A stretch of DNA of 64,000 bases from Arthrobacter sp. PM3 (GTDB lineage Bacteria > Actinomycetota > Actinomycetes > Actinomycetales > Micrococcaceae), in assembly GCF_003352915.1 (NCBI RefSeq), contig NZ_CP022314.1, positions 3,065,031 to 3,129,030 on the forward strand, read 5' to 3'. A model generated the notes under the pieces. The model did not search any database. It was not told where the DNA came from and worked only from the letters and a program-made list of their open reading frames with translations. Shown here piece by piece: positions 26,267-34,393 of this stretch (within the stretch, counting starts at the first letter, position 1; every line of letters begins with the position of its first letter). A program made the translations under genes and the position numbers.

Positions 26267-26790
26267 ATGCAGCAGATAATCCAGGATCCGACCCCGCCAC
26301 GGCGGAACACAGTGCAGGGGACACCGCCCGCCTGACCCACCTCCGCCACGACGGCACGGCCCAGATGGTGGACGTGTCCAACAAGGCCGAATCCACCCGC
26401 GAAGCCACGGCCACCGCGACCGTCCGCAGCACGGCCGAGGTCCTGGCCCTCCTCGGCGGCGGCGAGCTGCCGAAGGGCGACGCCCTGGCCGTCGCCCGTA
26501 TCGCCGGGATCATGGCCGCCAAAAAGACACCGGACCTCATCCCGCTGTGCCACCCGCTGCCGATCGCCAAGGTCACCATCGACTTCGAACTCGACACCGA
26601 CACCGTGACGGTCTTCGCCACCGTCAAGACCCGCGGCGTCACCGGAGTCGAGATGGAGGCGCTGACAGCCGCGTCCGTCGCGGCCCTCAGCGTCTATGAC
26701 ATGATCAAAGCCGTGGACAAACACGCGGTCCTGACCGACATCAAAGTGCTCGCCAAAAGCGGCGGCAAGAGCGGGGACTGGACGCTATGA
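26254..26790 (+). CDS. moaC: cyclic pyranopterin monophosphate synthase MoaC
   Basis: Works after MoaA to form cyclic pyranopterin monophosphate. The 178-residue protein has the MoaC motifs [20 protein letters not shown] and [16 protein letters not shown] followed by YDMIKAVDK. The first 25 residues are an unusually long, low-complexity extension compared with the usual start near LTHLRHDG, so a later start is possible, but none with a good ribosome site was found. It overlaps moeA by 13 bases and the next gene by 4. Confidence 0.94.
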   Translation: MDSVNAADNPGSDPATAEHSAGDTARLTHLRHDGTAQMVDVSNKAESTREATATATVRSTAEVLALLGGGELPKGDALAVARIAGIMAAKKTPDLIPLCHPLPIAKVTIDFELDTDTVTVFATVKTRGVTGVEMEALTAASVAALSVYDMIKAVDKHAVLTDIKVLAKSGGKSGDWTL

Positions 26791-27299
26791 CCCTGCCCGA
26801 ACCGCACCGCCACGGCGAGGCCACAGGCCGGAAGGCCGGCGTCGTGATCGCCTCCACCCGCGCGGCGGCCGGCGTTTACGAGGACCTGACGGGACCTGTC
26901 ATCATCGACTGGCTCACCGAACACGGGTTTGAGCCGTTTCCTGCCCTCGTCGTCCCGGACGGCGCCCCGGTGGGAGCGGCGCTCCGTGCCCTGCTGAGCC
27001 AGCAGCCCGCGGTCATCATCACCAGCGGCGGCACCGGCCTGAGCCCTACCGACGCGACCCCGGAAGAGACCCTGCCGCTGCTCGACCGGGAAATTCCGGG
27101 CATCATGGAAGGCATCCGGAACGCCGGGGCGGCCAAGACGCCCATGGCGATGCTCAGCCGCGGCCACGCGGGCGCGTCCGGCCGGACGTTCATCGTGAAC
27201 CTTCCCGGCTCACCGAAGGGCGTCATGGACGGCCTGGGCGTGCTGGATCCCATCCTCGGACATCTTTGCGACCAGCTGGAGGGCAGTCATGGGCACTGA
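26787..27299 (+). CDS. molybdenum cofactor biosynthesis protein (MogA/MoaB family)
   Basis: A molybdopterin adenylyltransferase-like protein of 170 residues. It has [21 protein letters not shown], the binding-loop motif [15 protein letters not shown] and a C-terminal [12 protein letters not shown]. These are typical of MogA/MoaB; the two cannot be told apart here. It overlaps moaC by 4 bases and moaE by 11. Confidence 0.9.
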   Translation: MTLPEPHRHGEATGRKAGVVIASTRAAAGVYEDLTGPVIIDWLTEHGFEPFPALVVPDGAPVGAALRALLSQQPAVIITSGGTGLSPTDATPEETLPLLDREIPGIMEGIRNAGAAKTPMAMLSRGHAGASGRTFIVNLPGSPKGVMDGLGVLDPILGHLCDQLEGSHGH

Positions 27300-27795
27300 C
27301 ACAGGCTTTGATATCGTGCACGCCGTGCTGAGCGCCGAACCCATCTCGGTGGACCAGGCGATCGCCGCCGTCGAATCGGACACCGCAGGGGCGGTGGTCA
27401 GCTTCAGCGGCGTCGTCCGCAACCACGACGGCGGCAAGCCGGTTACCCGGCTCAGTTACAGCGCCCACCCGACCGCGCACCAGGTGATGGCCGACGTCGT
27501 CGCCCGGCTCGTGGCGGAGCACTCAGCCCCTGCCGCCGGACAGGAATCCGACGGTGTCGGTGGCGAGGGCGGTGCCGGCCGCGCGCAGCAGCCGGTGCGG
27601 ATCTGGGCCGCCCACAGGATCGGCATGCTTGAGATCGGCGACCCTGCCCTGGTCTGCGCCGTCTCGGCGGCCCACCGCGGCCAGGCTTTCGCCGTGTGCG
27701 CGGAGCTGGTGGACCGGATCAAAGCCGAGGTGCCGATCTGGAAAGAGCAGTTCTTCGCCGACGGCACCGTCGAGTGGGTCGGGGCAGGCGAGTAG
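27289..27795 (+). CDS. moaE: molybdopterin synthase catalytic subunit MoaE
   Basis: Large subunit of molybdopterin synthase; it transfers sulfur from MoaD to the pterin. The 168-residue protein shows GAVVSFSGVVRNHDGGKPV near residue 33, LSYSAHPTAHQVM, and a C-terminal AHRIGMLEIGDPAL, VSAAHRGQAFAVC and the catalytic-type lysines in IKAEVPIWKEQFFADG. A low-complexity insert (QESDGVGGEGGAG) sits in the middle. It closes the moeA-moaC-mog-moaE operon. Confidence 0.94.
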   Translation: MGTDTGFDIVHAVLSAEPISVDQAIAAVESDTAGAVVSFSGVVRNHDGGKPVTRLSYSAHPTAHQVMADVVARLVAEHSAPAAGQESDGVGGEGGAGRAQQPVRIWAAHRIGMLEIGDPALVCAVSAAHRGQAFAVCAELVDRIKAEVPIWKEQFFADGTVEWVGAGE

Positions 27796-27864
27796 GCGCA
27801 CCGCGGGGACGCTGACCGGGGTGTAACCGAACGCCGCGGTTCCGGAAGGCCGCAGCCGCGGCGG

Positions 27865-27870
27865 TAGTGT
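27865..27870 (+). promoter_or_regulatory. -10-like element of leaderless promoter (dapB)
   Basis: TAGTGT lies 7 bases before the dapB ATG at 27878. Confidence 0.4.
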
Positions 27871-27877
27871 TGAAGGC

Positions 27878-28636
27878 ATGACCGAACAACTCTCCGTCGC
27901 CGTGCTGGGCGCCAGCGGGCGCATGGGCGCCGAAGCCGTGAAGGCCATCGACGCCGCCGCGGACCTGACGCTCGTCGCCGCCCTTGGCCGCAACGACCCC
28001 CTGGACACGCTCGTCAGCTCCGGCGCGCAGATCGTGGTGGACCTGACCGTCCCCGAAAGCACCGAGGCGAACGTCCGGTTCGCCGTCGAACACGGCATGC
28101 ACGTCGTGGTCGGCACCACCGGCTGGGACGCCGGCCGGCTCGCGCGGCTTGAGGAACTCCTCGCGGCACGGCCCGGCGTCGGCGTCCTCATCGCCCCCAA
28201 CTTTGCCCTCGGTTCGGTCCTGGCCTCGGCCTTCGCCGCCAAGGCGTCCCGGTATTTCGAGTCCGTCGAGATCATTGAACTGCACCACCCGGACAAGGTG
28301 GATGCCCCCTCCGGCACGGCCGTGCGGACGGCGCAGCTGATCGCGGCCGAGCGCGCCGCCGCCGGCGTGCCGTCCAGCCCGGACGCCACCACCACGGAGC
28401 TCGACGGCGCCCGTGGCAGTGACGTGGAGGGCGTCCGGGTCCACAGCGTCAGGCTCAGCGGCCTCGTTGCCCATCAGGAGGTCCTGATGGGCGGGCCGGG
28501 GGAGCAGCTGACCATCCGCCACGACTCGTTCGACCGCGCTTCCTTCATGCCCGGGGTGCTGCTGGGAGTGCGCAACGTCGCCGCCCACCCCGGCCTCACC
28601 GTCGGGCTCGACGGCTACCTGGACCTGGGGCTCTGA
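27878..28636 (+). CDS. dapB: 4-hydroxy-tetrahydrodipicolinate reductase
   Basis: Reduces the DapA product in lysine and meso-diaminopimelate synthesis. The 252-residue protein has the nucleotide-binding GASGRMGAEAV near residue 10, VVGTTGWDAGRL, and the substrate motif ELHHPDKVDAPSGTA. It normally follows the M16 peptidase in this phylum; here about 18.5 kb (importer and molybdenum loci) lie between. dapA is 8 kb downstream and dapF at 49370, so the pathway genes are spread over the window. Confidence 0.95.
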   Translation: MTEQLSVAVLGASGRMGAEAVKAIDAAADLTLVAALGRNDPLDTLVSSGAQIVVDLTVPESTEANVRFAVEHGMHVVVGTTGWDAGRLARLEELLAARPGVGVLIAPNFALGSVLASAFAAKASRYFESVEIIELHHPDKVDAPSGTAVRTAQLIAAERAAAGVPSSPDATTTELDGARGSDVEGVRVHSVRLSGLVAHQEVLMGGPGEQLTIRHDSFDRASFMPGVLLGVRNVAAHPGLTVGLDGYLDLGL

Positions 28637-28641
28637 GTCCG

Positions 28642-29118
28642 GTGGCCACTGCCCTGGGCGCCTTCAAAGCCAACCGCACCAAGATCTGGGTGGGGCTTGT
28701 CACGCTGTTGCTTGTCTTCTACCTGGTGGTCTCGCTCGACCGGTCGCTGCTCCTGATGTCGGACCCCAGCGCCGTGGCGAAGGCGATCGGTGTGGCCTAC
28801 CTCGTGCTCCCGGTTATCGGCGCCTGGGCCCTGGTCCGGGAACTGCTGTTCGGTGCCCGCACCGAACGCCTGGCCAAGATCCTGGAGGCCGAAGGCGGCC
28901 TGCCCGAGGACACGCTGCCGCGCACGCCCGGGGGCCGGATCGTCCGTGAAGCCGCCGACCTCGAATTTGAGAAGTACCGCGCCGAGGCCGAGGCCGCCCC
29001 GGAGGACTGGCGGTCCTGGTTCCGGCTCAGCTGTGCCTACGACGCCGCCGGGGACCGCAAGCGCGCCCGCGCCGCGATGCGCGACGCCGTCCGGATGTTC
29101 CGGGCCGGGAAAAAGTAG
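28642..29118 (+). CDS. membrane protein with TPR-like C-terminus
   Basis: A 158-residue protein starting with GTG, 5 bases after dapB. Two hydrophobic segments at about residues 15-35 (IWVGLVTLLLVFYLVVSLD) and 49-66 are followed by a charged cytoplasmic tail. The last 45 residues (AEAAPEDWRSWFRLSCAYDAAGDRKRARAAMRDAVRMF, quoted in part) look like a single TPR repeat. It is found next to dapB in related genomes as far as I recall; function unknown. Confidence 0.75.
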   Translation: MATALGAFKANRTKIWVGLVTLLLVFYLVVSLDRSLLLMSDPSAVAKAIGVAYLVLPVIGAWALVRELLFGARTERLAKILEAEGGLPEDTLPRTPGGRIVREAADLEFEKYRAEAEAAPEDWRSWFRLSCAYDAAGDRKRARAAMRDAVRMFRAGKK

Positions 29119-29163
29119 CCCTTCGGCCGGAAGCGGGCGGGCCACAGGAAGCGAGCTGGCCGG

Positions 29164-30417
29164 CTACCGGGAACGGGCGGCCTGGCGCGCCCGGCCGGGC
29201 CGGAAGCTGCCCAGGTGGCTGGCGGCGTGGCTGGCCCACTCCAGCGGCCCGCGCCAGGCCAGCGCCGCAAACACTCCGCCGACCGCCAGTGCGCCGGCGG
29301 CCTGGGCCCAGTACACGCCCTCCACGGTCCAGCCGGGAGCCAACGGCTGGCCGTGCAGGGCCGCCATGATGCACAAGTGCGCCGTGTAAAGGCTTAGCGT
29401 CATGGCTCCGGTGCCGCGAAGCAGGAGCAGCAGGTCAAGCTCCACCCACTCACCGAGCCGGGCCAGCAGGAGGCACACGCCGATCACGGCGGCCGCCACC
29501 CCCGAGGTGTGGAGCAGATCCAGCGTGCTGCCGGCGTGCGGTGAGCTGGTGGCAAGCCACCACGCAGAGCCTGACTGGTCGACGCCGGCAAGGTTGACCT
29601 GCAGCAGGCTCTCCAGCGGATAAGAGGGGTCACGGATCCGCGCCTCCAGGGCCTGCCTGCCGCCCCAGTCTTCCATCAGGACGGTCCCGAGCCACTTGGC
29701 ACCGACAGCCACCGCCGTTCCGGCCGCCAGCAGGAGGAACGGCACGGCTGCCTTCGCCAGCGCCATGCGGCCGATCGCGAGCCCCACCAGGAGATAGCCA
29801 ATCCACTGCAGCACGGGGTAGTACCCGGTCAAAAAGAGGTCGCCGAGGAGCCGTGCCGGCGTGCCGAGGTCCTCCCAGCCGGGATTGTGCCCCAGCCGCA
29901 GCGGCGGATCCGCGGACAGCAGCCAGGGCCGCAGCAGGTAGGCCAGGACAGGCGCCGCCAGGATCCACGCGGCCGCGAACGCGAGCAGGCGCCTCAGCCC
30001 GAGCCCGACAAACGGCAGCACGCACAGGAACAGCAGCGCATAGTGGACCAGGATGACGGCGATGTTCACTTCCAGCCCGCCCAGGGACAGCCCGACGGTG
30101 GCCACCACGAGGGCACGGAGCGCTATGCCCCGGCGTGCCGCCCACAGCGCCGGCCCCTCGAGCGGTTGCTGCTTTCCGGTAGACAGGGCAAGGCCGACGC
30201 CGGCCAGCACGGCGAACAGCGCGGCCGCCCGCCCCGAAAACGCGAGCCCGGTCCAGGTGGGTGTGAGCTGCGCGTCCGGCCCGAAGGTCGGCAACACGTG
30301 CGTGGCCATCATGGCCAGCAGCGCCAGCCCGCGGGCTGCGTCAATGCCGGCCAGCCGGGCACCTGCGGAAGTGCCCTTGGCCGACCGGGAAGCAGTAGTG
30401 GTTCCGCGTGCGGTCAT
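29164..30417 (-). CDS. membrane acyltransferase-like protein (HGSNAT/DUF1624-DUF418 type)
   Basis: A 417-residue polytopic protein with about ten hydrophobic segments. The N-terminal RLAGIDAARGLALLAMMATH signature is that of the heparan-alpha-glucosaminide N-acetyltransferase-like catalytic domain, and the C-terminal half (TGAMTLSLYTAHLCIM) resembles DUF418. Proteins of this kind may acylate cell-envelope glycans, but no substrate is known. On the minus strand, GACGAT sits 6 bases before the ATG. It is convergent with the dapB pair. Confidence 0.82.
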   Translation of the reverse strand: MTARGTTTASRSAKGTSAGARLAGIDAARGLALLAMMATHVLPTFGPDAQLTPTWTGLAFSGRAAALFAVLAGVGLALSTGKQQPLEGPALWAARRGIALRALVVATVGLSLGGLEVNIAVILVHYALLFLCVLPFVGLGLRRLLAFAAAWILAAPVLAYLLRPWLLSADPPLRLGHNPGWEDLGTPARLLGDLFLTGYYPVLQWIGYLLVGLAIGRMALAKAAVPFLLLAAGTAVAVGAKWLGTVLMEDWGGRQALEARIRDPSYPLESLLQVNLAGVDQSGSAWWLATSSPHAGSTLDLLHTSGVAAAVIGVCLLLARLGEWVELDLLLLLRGTGAMTLSLYTAHLCIMAALHGQPLAPGWTVEGVYWAQAAGALAVGGVFAALAWRGPLEWASHAASHLGSFRPGRARQAARSR

Positions 30418-30593
30418 GCCCTGATCGTCTCACGGTGGCACGACCGGTACTAACCCCTGGCCGAGGGGATCGCGCCGGTTGATGAGCTGTCCAGCCGCCT
30501 CACCGCCGCCACACCGCCGCCTCACCGGGCCTTGTCCGGGGCCGCCGTGCCTGAAAACGATACTGGCGCTGCTTCGCGTGGAAGGCTCAGTCG

Positions 30594-31211
30594 CTAGTGG
30601 ACGACGGTGCCGGTGGAACGCACGACGTTTCCGGTGCTTTGGCTTCGTCCGCTGATCTCGATCTGCAGCCGGCTGCGCTGAAGGGGAGCCTCAAGTGCAT
30701 AGGAGAGCTCCGGTTGGGCGGATGTTTGGATGCTGCGGATGAGGTCCAGGACGTCGGCCCTGTCATTGACTGTCACCTTCAGGGTCAGGTCGGGGGCGCG
30801 GGCTGTTCCTCGCAGCAGGGCCGCGGAAGTGACGACACCCGGCAGGGTGTTGATCCGGTTTTCGACGGCGGCGGCTAGGACGGACGGGTCGCAGAAGGTG
30901 AATTCCCTACTGCCGTCGTCATGGAGGCGATAGGCGCGTGCCCTGTTTTTCCTTGGGATTTGGGCGATAATCCACAGCAGCCCCAGCACGCCGACGACGA
31001 CGCCGATGATCAGTATGATGGCCGCCACCCACTGCGGTGCGAAGAGCGCGGACAGGTCGCCGGTGGCGACCCTCTGCCCGGCGGGGGCAGTGCTGAAAAG
31101 AGCCTGCAGTGTCCCGTTGGCCTGCAGGAGCTGTGCGGTTCCGGCGGCCAGGAGAAGGATGCCGAGAACTGCCAGCCAGATGCGGTTCAGGGTTCCTGCG
31201 TTCTGTCGCAT
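30594..31211 (-). CDS. AmaP-like membrane anchor of Asp23 proteins
   Basis: A 205-residue protein with two hydrophobic helices at about residues 9-30 and 63-85 separated by a short polar loop, then a cytoplasmic domain of about 110 residues with an Asp23/Gls24-like beta-alpha-beta pattern. This architecture matches AmaP, which tethers Asp23 to the membrane in staphylococci. It is the last gene of the five-gene minus-strand operon (Asp23, DUF2273, Asp23, DUF6286-like, AmaP-like). Confidence 0.75.
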   Translation of the reverse strand: MRQNAGTLNRIWLAVLGILLLAAGTAQLLQANGTLQALFSTAPAGQRVATGDLSALFAPQWVAAIILIIGVVVGVLGLLWIIAQIPRKNRARAYRLHDDGSREFTFCDPSVLAAAVENRINTLPGVVTSAALLRGTARAPDLTLKVTVNDRADVLDLIRSIQTSAQPELSYALEAPLQRSRLQIEISGRSQSTGNVVRSTGTVVH

Positions 31212-31259
31212 CGGAAACCATCCTTCTAGTAGTCGCTACGGTCGTGCGCATGAATGGTC

Positions 31260-31850
31260 TTAGTCCTTGGACCGGACCTTGGCGGTAACCTGAGGAACCG
31301 GGGAGAGCCCGGATTCTTGCAGGCGTGCCCGGACAGCGTCGGTGATTGTGACGCGCAGGTCGCCCGGCTCGTGCAGGTAAGTCTTCACGCTCAGGCGTAC
31401 GTGCCGGGTGGTGGCTGTCGCTGCGGCTGTGTCCACTCCGTCGATCTGCAGGCACCGCGCCTTCGCCAAGCGGGCTACGGCACGGCGGCTGATCACGGTT
31501 TCCTCCTCCTGCGCCGGCCGCACCTCATCCCCGGCACCGGTTGTGTCGGAATCATCGATTGTGAAGGCACTGAACTCCCCGGGAATGATGGCGCACAGTA
31601 ACAGGATCACCCCTGCGGCAATGGCGGCTATCGCAATCTGCCGCAGGGCGGGGTCGTTCCATGCCAGCGCGGCGAGCCGGTCGCGTGGTTCCTGCAGCAG
31701 GGGAGGCCATGTACCGTTGACCAGCAGGCTGATGGCCAGCCAGACCAGGGCCGCGCCGACGGCCAGGAGCAGGAGACCGGCGATGAGTGCCGGGATGGCG
31801 CGGCTGGGCCGGTGCCGCAGGCGCTGGGACCGTCGCTCGTGCCTGCTCAC
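31260..31850 (-). CDS. DUF6286-like membrane protein
   Basis: A 196-residue protein with a basic N-terminus, two hydrophobic helices (about residues 18-42 and 69-88) and a soluble C-terminal domain. That domain (VISRRAVARLAKARCLQIDGVD, then RHVRLSVKTYLHEPGDLRVTITDAV) carries a half-Asp23-like fold, as in the DUF6286/AmaP group. It overlaps the preceding Asp23 gene by 4 bases. The topology is the same as in the AmaP-like neighbour, so the two may be paralogous anchors or partners. Confidence 0.75.
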   Translation of the reverse strand: MSRHERRSQRLRHRPSRAIPALIAGLLLLAVGAALVWLAISLLVNGTWPPLLQEPRDRLAALAWNDPALRQIAIAAIAAGVILLLCAIIPGEFSAFTIDDSDTTGAGDEVRPAQEEETVISRRAVARLAKARCLQIDGVDTAAATATTRHVRLSVKTYLHEPGDLRVTITDAVRARLQESGLSPVPQVTAKVRSKD

Positions 31851-32263
31851 AGCAACCTCCTCCGTCCGTTGGTGTCGGCGCCGGTGCTTAGCGATGAGAT
31901 CCTGATATCGATTTGTCGGACGTCGACTCCGGTCAGCTCGTTCAGCCTGGTCCTGATCCGGCGGCGCAGGGCCTCGGTGGCCTGGCGTAACGGCACCGGA
32001 TACAGCATGCCGACTTCCACGCTTAGGGTCGCAATGTTCCCGGAGAGTTCCACGGAGACCTTCGGCCGGGGGGAGAAACCAGCCCGGGGTCCGATGCCCA
32101 GGAATCCGCCGGCGGAAGATTCGTCGCTGACCACCTGGGTGGCGATTTTCTCGATCACCTTGGCTGCCATGACGGTCTGCCCGCGGGCGCCCGTTTCGCC
32201 GACGTCCCCGTCCCCGTCTCCGGCACCGGGCAAGGGCAAGGCGTTCACTCCTTGCGGGTTCAT
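31847..32263 (-). CDS. Asp23/Gls24 family envelope stress protein (second copy)
   Basis: A 138-residue soluble protein. After a glycine/aspartate-rich N-terminus it has the Asp23 pattern: VMAAKVIEKIATQVV, KVSVELSGNIATLSVEVGMLYPVPL, and QATEALRRRIRTRLNELTGVDVRQIDIRI. It overlaps the DUF2273 gene and the DUF6286-like gene by 4 bases each, so it is made together with the predicted membrane anchors. Asp23 proteins form membrane-associated assemblies in firmicutes; the role in actinobacteria is unknown. Confidence 0.85.
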   Translation of the reverse strand: MNPQGVNALPLPGAGDGDGDVGETGARGQTVMAAKVIEKIATQVVSDESSAGGFLGIGPRAGFSPRPKVSVELSGNIATLSVEVGMLYPVPLRQATEALRRRIRTRLNELTGVDVRQIDIRISSLSTGADTNGRRRLL

Positions 32264-32439
32264 CGGCTCGATGCTCTACCGAACAGGGCCTGCAAATCGA
32301 GTTTTCCTTCCGCGACCCGACCGACCAGCAGTCCGGCGAATCCGAGGATCACCGTGGCCAGCAGCGCCAGCCAACCGCCAAAGCCCAGAACGATTCCCAG
32401 AACCAGACCTATCGTCACGCACCAACGTGTAGTAGACAT
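32260..32439 (-). CDS. small DUF2273-like membrane protein
   Basis: A 59-residue protein made almost entirely of two hydrophobic helices (CVTIGLVLGIVLGFGGWLAL and a second of similar length), then a basic tail ending KLDLQALFGRASSR. This is the DUF2273 pattern, a gene normally found beside amaP and asp23 in firmicutes. The ATG at 32439 is chosen because GAGG is 6 bases upstream; an upstream ATG and a longer form are possible. Confidence 0.75.
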   Translation of the reverse strand: MSTTRWCVTIGLVLGIVLGFGGWLALLATVILGFAGLLVGRVAEGKLDLQALFGRASSR

Positions 32440-32495
32440 AGCCATCCTCTTCCTCATCGTCCCGTTCCCCTTGCGAAGGATACTGGGGCGCGTGG

Positions 32496-32999
32496 TTACT
32501 GCAGTTGGGTCTTCTGGACCTGCTGGTCGCTGCGGTCGTCGTCGGGCAGGTGGACATCGGTGACATTGATGTTCACCTCGAGCACTTCCAATCCGGTGGC
32601 GCGCTCAACGGACTGAATGATGTTGCGGCGGATAGCCTGGCTGACCTCCACCACGGAGAACCCGTACTCGATGATGATGGACACATCGACGGCTGCCTGG
32701 CGTTCGCCCTTTTCCACACTGACGCCGCCGCTGACATTGGTCTGGGACCCGGGAATGCGCTCGGTCAGGGCGCTGAACGCGCGCCGGCCGGCACTGCCCA
32801 TGGCGAACACGCCGGGAACCTCGCGGGTGGCCATGCCGGCCAGCTTCTGCACGACGGTTTCCTCGATCGTCGTGTCGCCGCGATCGGTGTGCAGTGCGTC
32901 CCGCGCCTTCGGATGTTCCACCGCGCTGCCGTGCACCTGCTCGTCGGGTGTGGTCGCGACGCCGCTGGAAACCCCGGGCGTCCTGGGTGTCTCTGTCAT
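32496..32999 (-). CDS. Asp23/Gls24 family envelope stress protein
   Basis: A 167-residue protein and the first gene of the minus-strand operon. A flexible N-terminal 45 residues is followed by a typical Asp23 domain: TTIEETVVQKLAGMATREVPGV, SVEKGERQAAVDVSIIIEYG, and QAIRRNIIQSVERATGLEV, then VNINVTDVHLP. This is the closest of the four Asp23-like proteins here to the firmicute family. The ATG at 32999 has GGAG about 8 bases upstream. It is divergent from the sigma factor gene. Confidence 0.9.
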   Translation of the reverse strand: MTETPRTPGVSSGVATTPDEQVHGSAVEHPKARDALHTDRGDTTIEETVVQKLAGMATREVPGVFAMGSAGRRAFSALTERIPGSQTNVSGGVSVEKGERQAAVDVSIIIEYGFSVVEVSQAIRRNIIQSVERATGLEVLEVNINVTDVHLPDDDRSDQQVQKTQLQ

Positions 33000-33191
33000 G
33001 GGAAACAACTCCTCGTGGGACTGGTGATCGTGCTTACACCGATAAGGACGAAGCCCGAGGGGAATCGTCACGCGATGGCGCAGGATATTTTCAGCCCGGG
33101 GCAGCAGAGGCCGCTATCCGGTTCCCGGCTTTACCCGGCTGTGGCATATTAGGGCCACGGGCGGGTGCATAACCGGACGGATGGACAGCGC

Positions 33192-33788
33192 ATGGGTGAG
33201 CATGGCCCCGGCTTCGAACCGGATCTGGACGAGGGCAGTATCGTCGCCCGTGCCCAGGACGGCGATCTGGCAGCCTTCGAACACCTCGTGCTCACCTATC
33301 AGTACAGACTCTTTAGGCTGGCGTATCGGATGGTCAACGACCGCGGCGAAGCCGAAGACATCGTGCAGGAGACTCTGACAACGAGCTGGCGCGGTCTTCC
33401 CATGCTCGCTGACGTCGATGCTTTCGGCGGCTGGATCTACCGGCTGGCAACGAACAAATGCCTGGACCTGCTGCGCAAACGATCCGCCCATGCCGAGAAC
33501 ATCATCGACGTGGAGGAAATGGAAACCATTGCCGAAAGTGGCTGCCGCGCGGTGTCGGCCGCAATGGATCCAGCCCGAGAGGCTGAATGGTCTGCCGAAC
33601 AGGATGGCCTGACCGCAGTCCTGAACACTCTTCCCCCGGCACAGAGGGCATGCTGGCTGCTGCGGGAACTGCACGGACGCAGTTACGCCGAGATTGGTGT
33701 AACACTGAAGATAAGCCCGGCAGTAGTCCGGGGCACACTCGCGCGGGCACGGCACCAGATAGCAGACGGGATGAGCCAATGGCGCTAG
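33192..33788 (+). CDS. ECF-type RNA polymerase sigma factor
   Basis: A 198-residue sigma-70 family protein with region 2 (residues about 25-90: FEHLVLTYQYRLFRLAYRM, GEAEDIVQETLTTSWRG, IYRLATNKCLDLLRKR) and region 4 (about 140-190: LPPAQRACWLLRELHGRSYAEIG, then SPAVVRGTLARARHQI). ATG 33192 is used; an in-frame GTG at 33165 would add 9 residues. It is divergent from the Asp23 operon and overlaps the next gene by 10 bases, the normal arrangement for a sigma factor with its anti-sigma factor. Confidence 0.88.
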   Translation: MGEHGPGFEPDLDEGSIVARAQDGDLAAFEHLVLTYQYRLFRLAYRMVNDRGEAEDIVQETLTTSWRGLPMLADVDAFGGWIYRLATNKCLDLLRKRSAHAENIIDVEEMETIAESGCRAVSAAMDPAREAEWSAEQDGLTAVLNTLPPAQRACWLLRELHGRSYAEIGVTLKISPAVVRGTLARARHQIADGMSQWR

Positions 33789-34393
33789 AAGATATTCCCC
33801 GGCTCGACTGCGGCCGTAGCATCGATCTCATCTGGGACACGATCTACCGGCCACCCACCGCACACGAAGAACAATGTGACCAGTGCCAAACTGCCAGAAC
33901 CCGGCTGCAAAAACTCAGCAAGGCAACCCGCTCGCTGCGCGAAAGCGATCTTCACAACCCCACGCTGAAACCCCGTCCCGGGATCAAAGACGCCATCATG
34001 GATGAGGCCCGCTTGAAAGTCTCCCGCGGCAGCAGAATCCTCCTGCGCAGCGCAGGCGACGGCTCCACTGAGATCAGCGAACAGGCCCTGCGCTCCCTTA
34101 TCCGGTCGGCGGCGGCAGCGATCCCCGGTGTCCACTCACGACGCTGCCGCGTCGAAATCGGCTCAGCGGCAACCAGCTCCGACGCTGAATTCCGTCCGAC
34201 CGGAGCGACCGGTCCCGCAATCAATGTCGGTCCTGGCCTCATAATCAATCTTCGGGTTGCCGCCGCCCCGGGCATCGTCATCCCCCGAACAGTGGAGGCA
34301 CTGCGACGCGAGATCAGCGACGCGATTCTGGCCAGCGTCGGCATTGGCGCCGGAACAGTCAACATTACGGTGGAGGACCTTTACGATGTCTGA
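33779..34393 (+). CDS. ZAS-like anti-sigma motif fused to an Asp23-like domain
   Basis: A 204-residue protein whose start overlaps the sigma factor stop. The first 45 residues contain HEEQCDQC, the H-x3-C-x2-C zinc-binding pattern of ZAS anti-sigma factors, after a CGRSIDLIWDTIYRPP helix. The second half (about residues 95-204) has an Asp23-like pattern: EISEQALRSLIRSAAAAIPGV, GLIINLRVAAAPGIVIP, RTVEALRREISDAILASVGI and VNITVEDLYDV. There is no transmembrane helix. The likely role is to hold the sigma factor and sense the state of the Asp23 system; this is inference from motif and position. Confidence 0.75.
   Translation: MALEDIPRLDCGRSIDLIWDTIYRPPTAHEEQCDQCQTARTRLQKLSKATRSLRESDLHNPTLKPRPGIKDAIMDEARLKVSRGSRILLRSAGDGSTEISEQALRSLIRSAAAAIPGVHSRRCRVEIGSAATSSDAEFRPTGATGPAINVGPGLIINLRVAAAPGIVIPRTVEALRREISDAILASVGIGAGTVNITVEDLYDV

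Noticed and set aside
33100..33130. A classic ECF promoter (GGAACC with CGTC) in the sigma locus
   Set aside because: GGAACC is present on the minus strand but no matching -10 lies at 16-17 bases, so I did not list it as a promoter.
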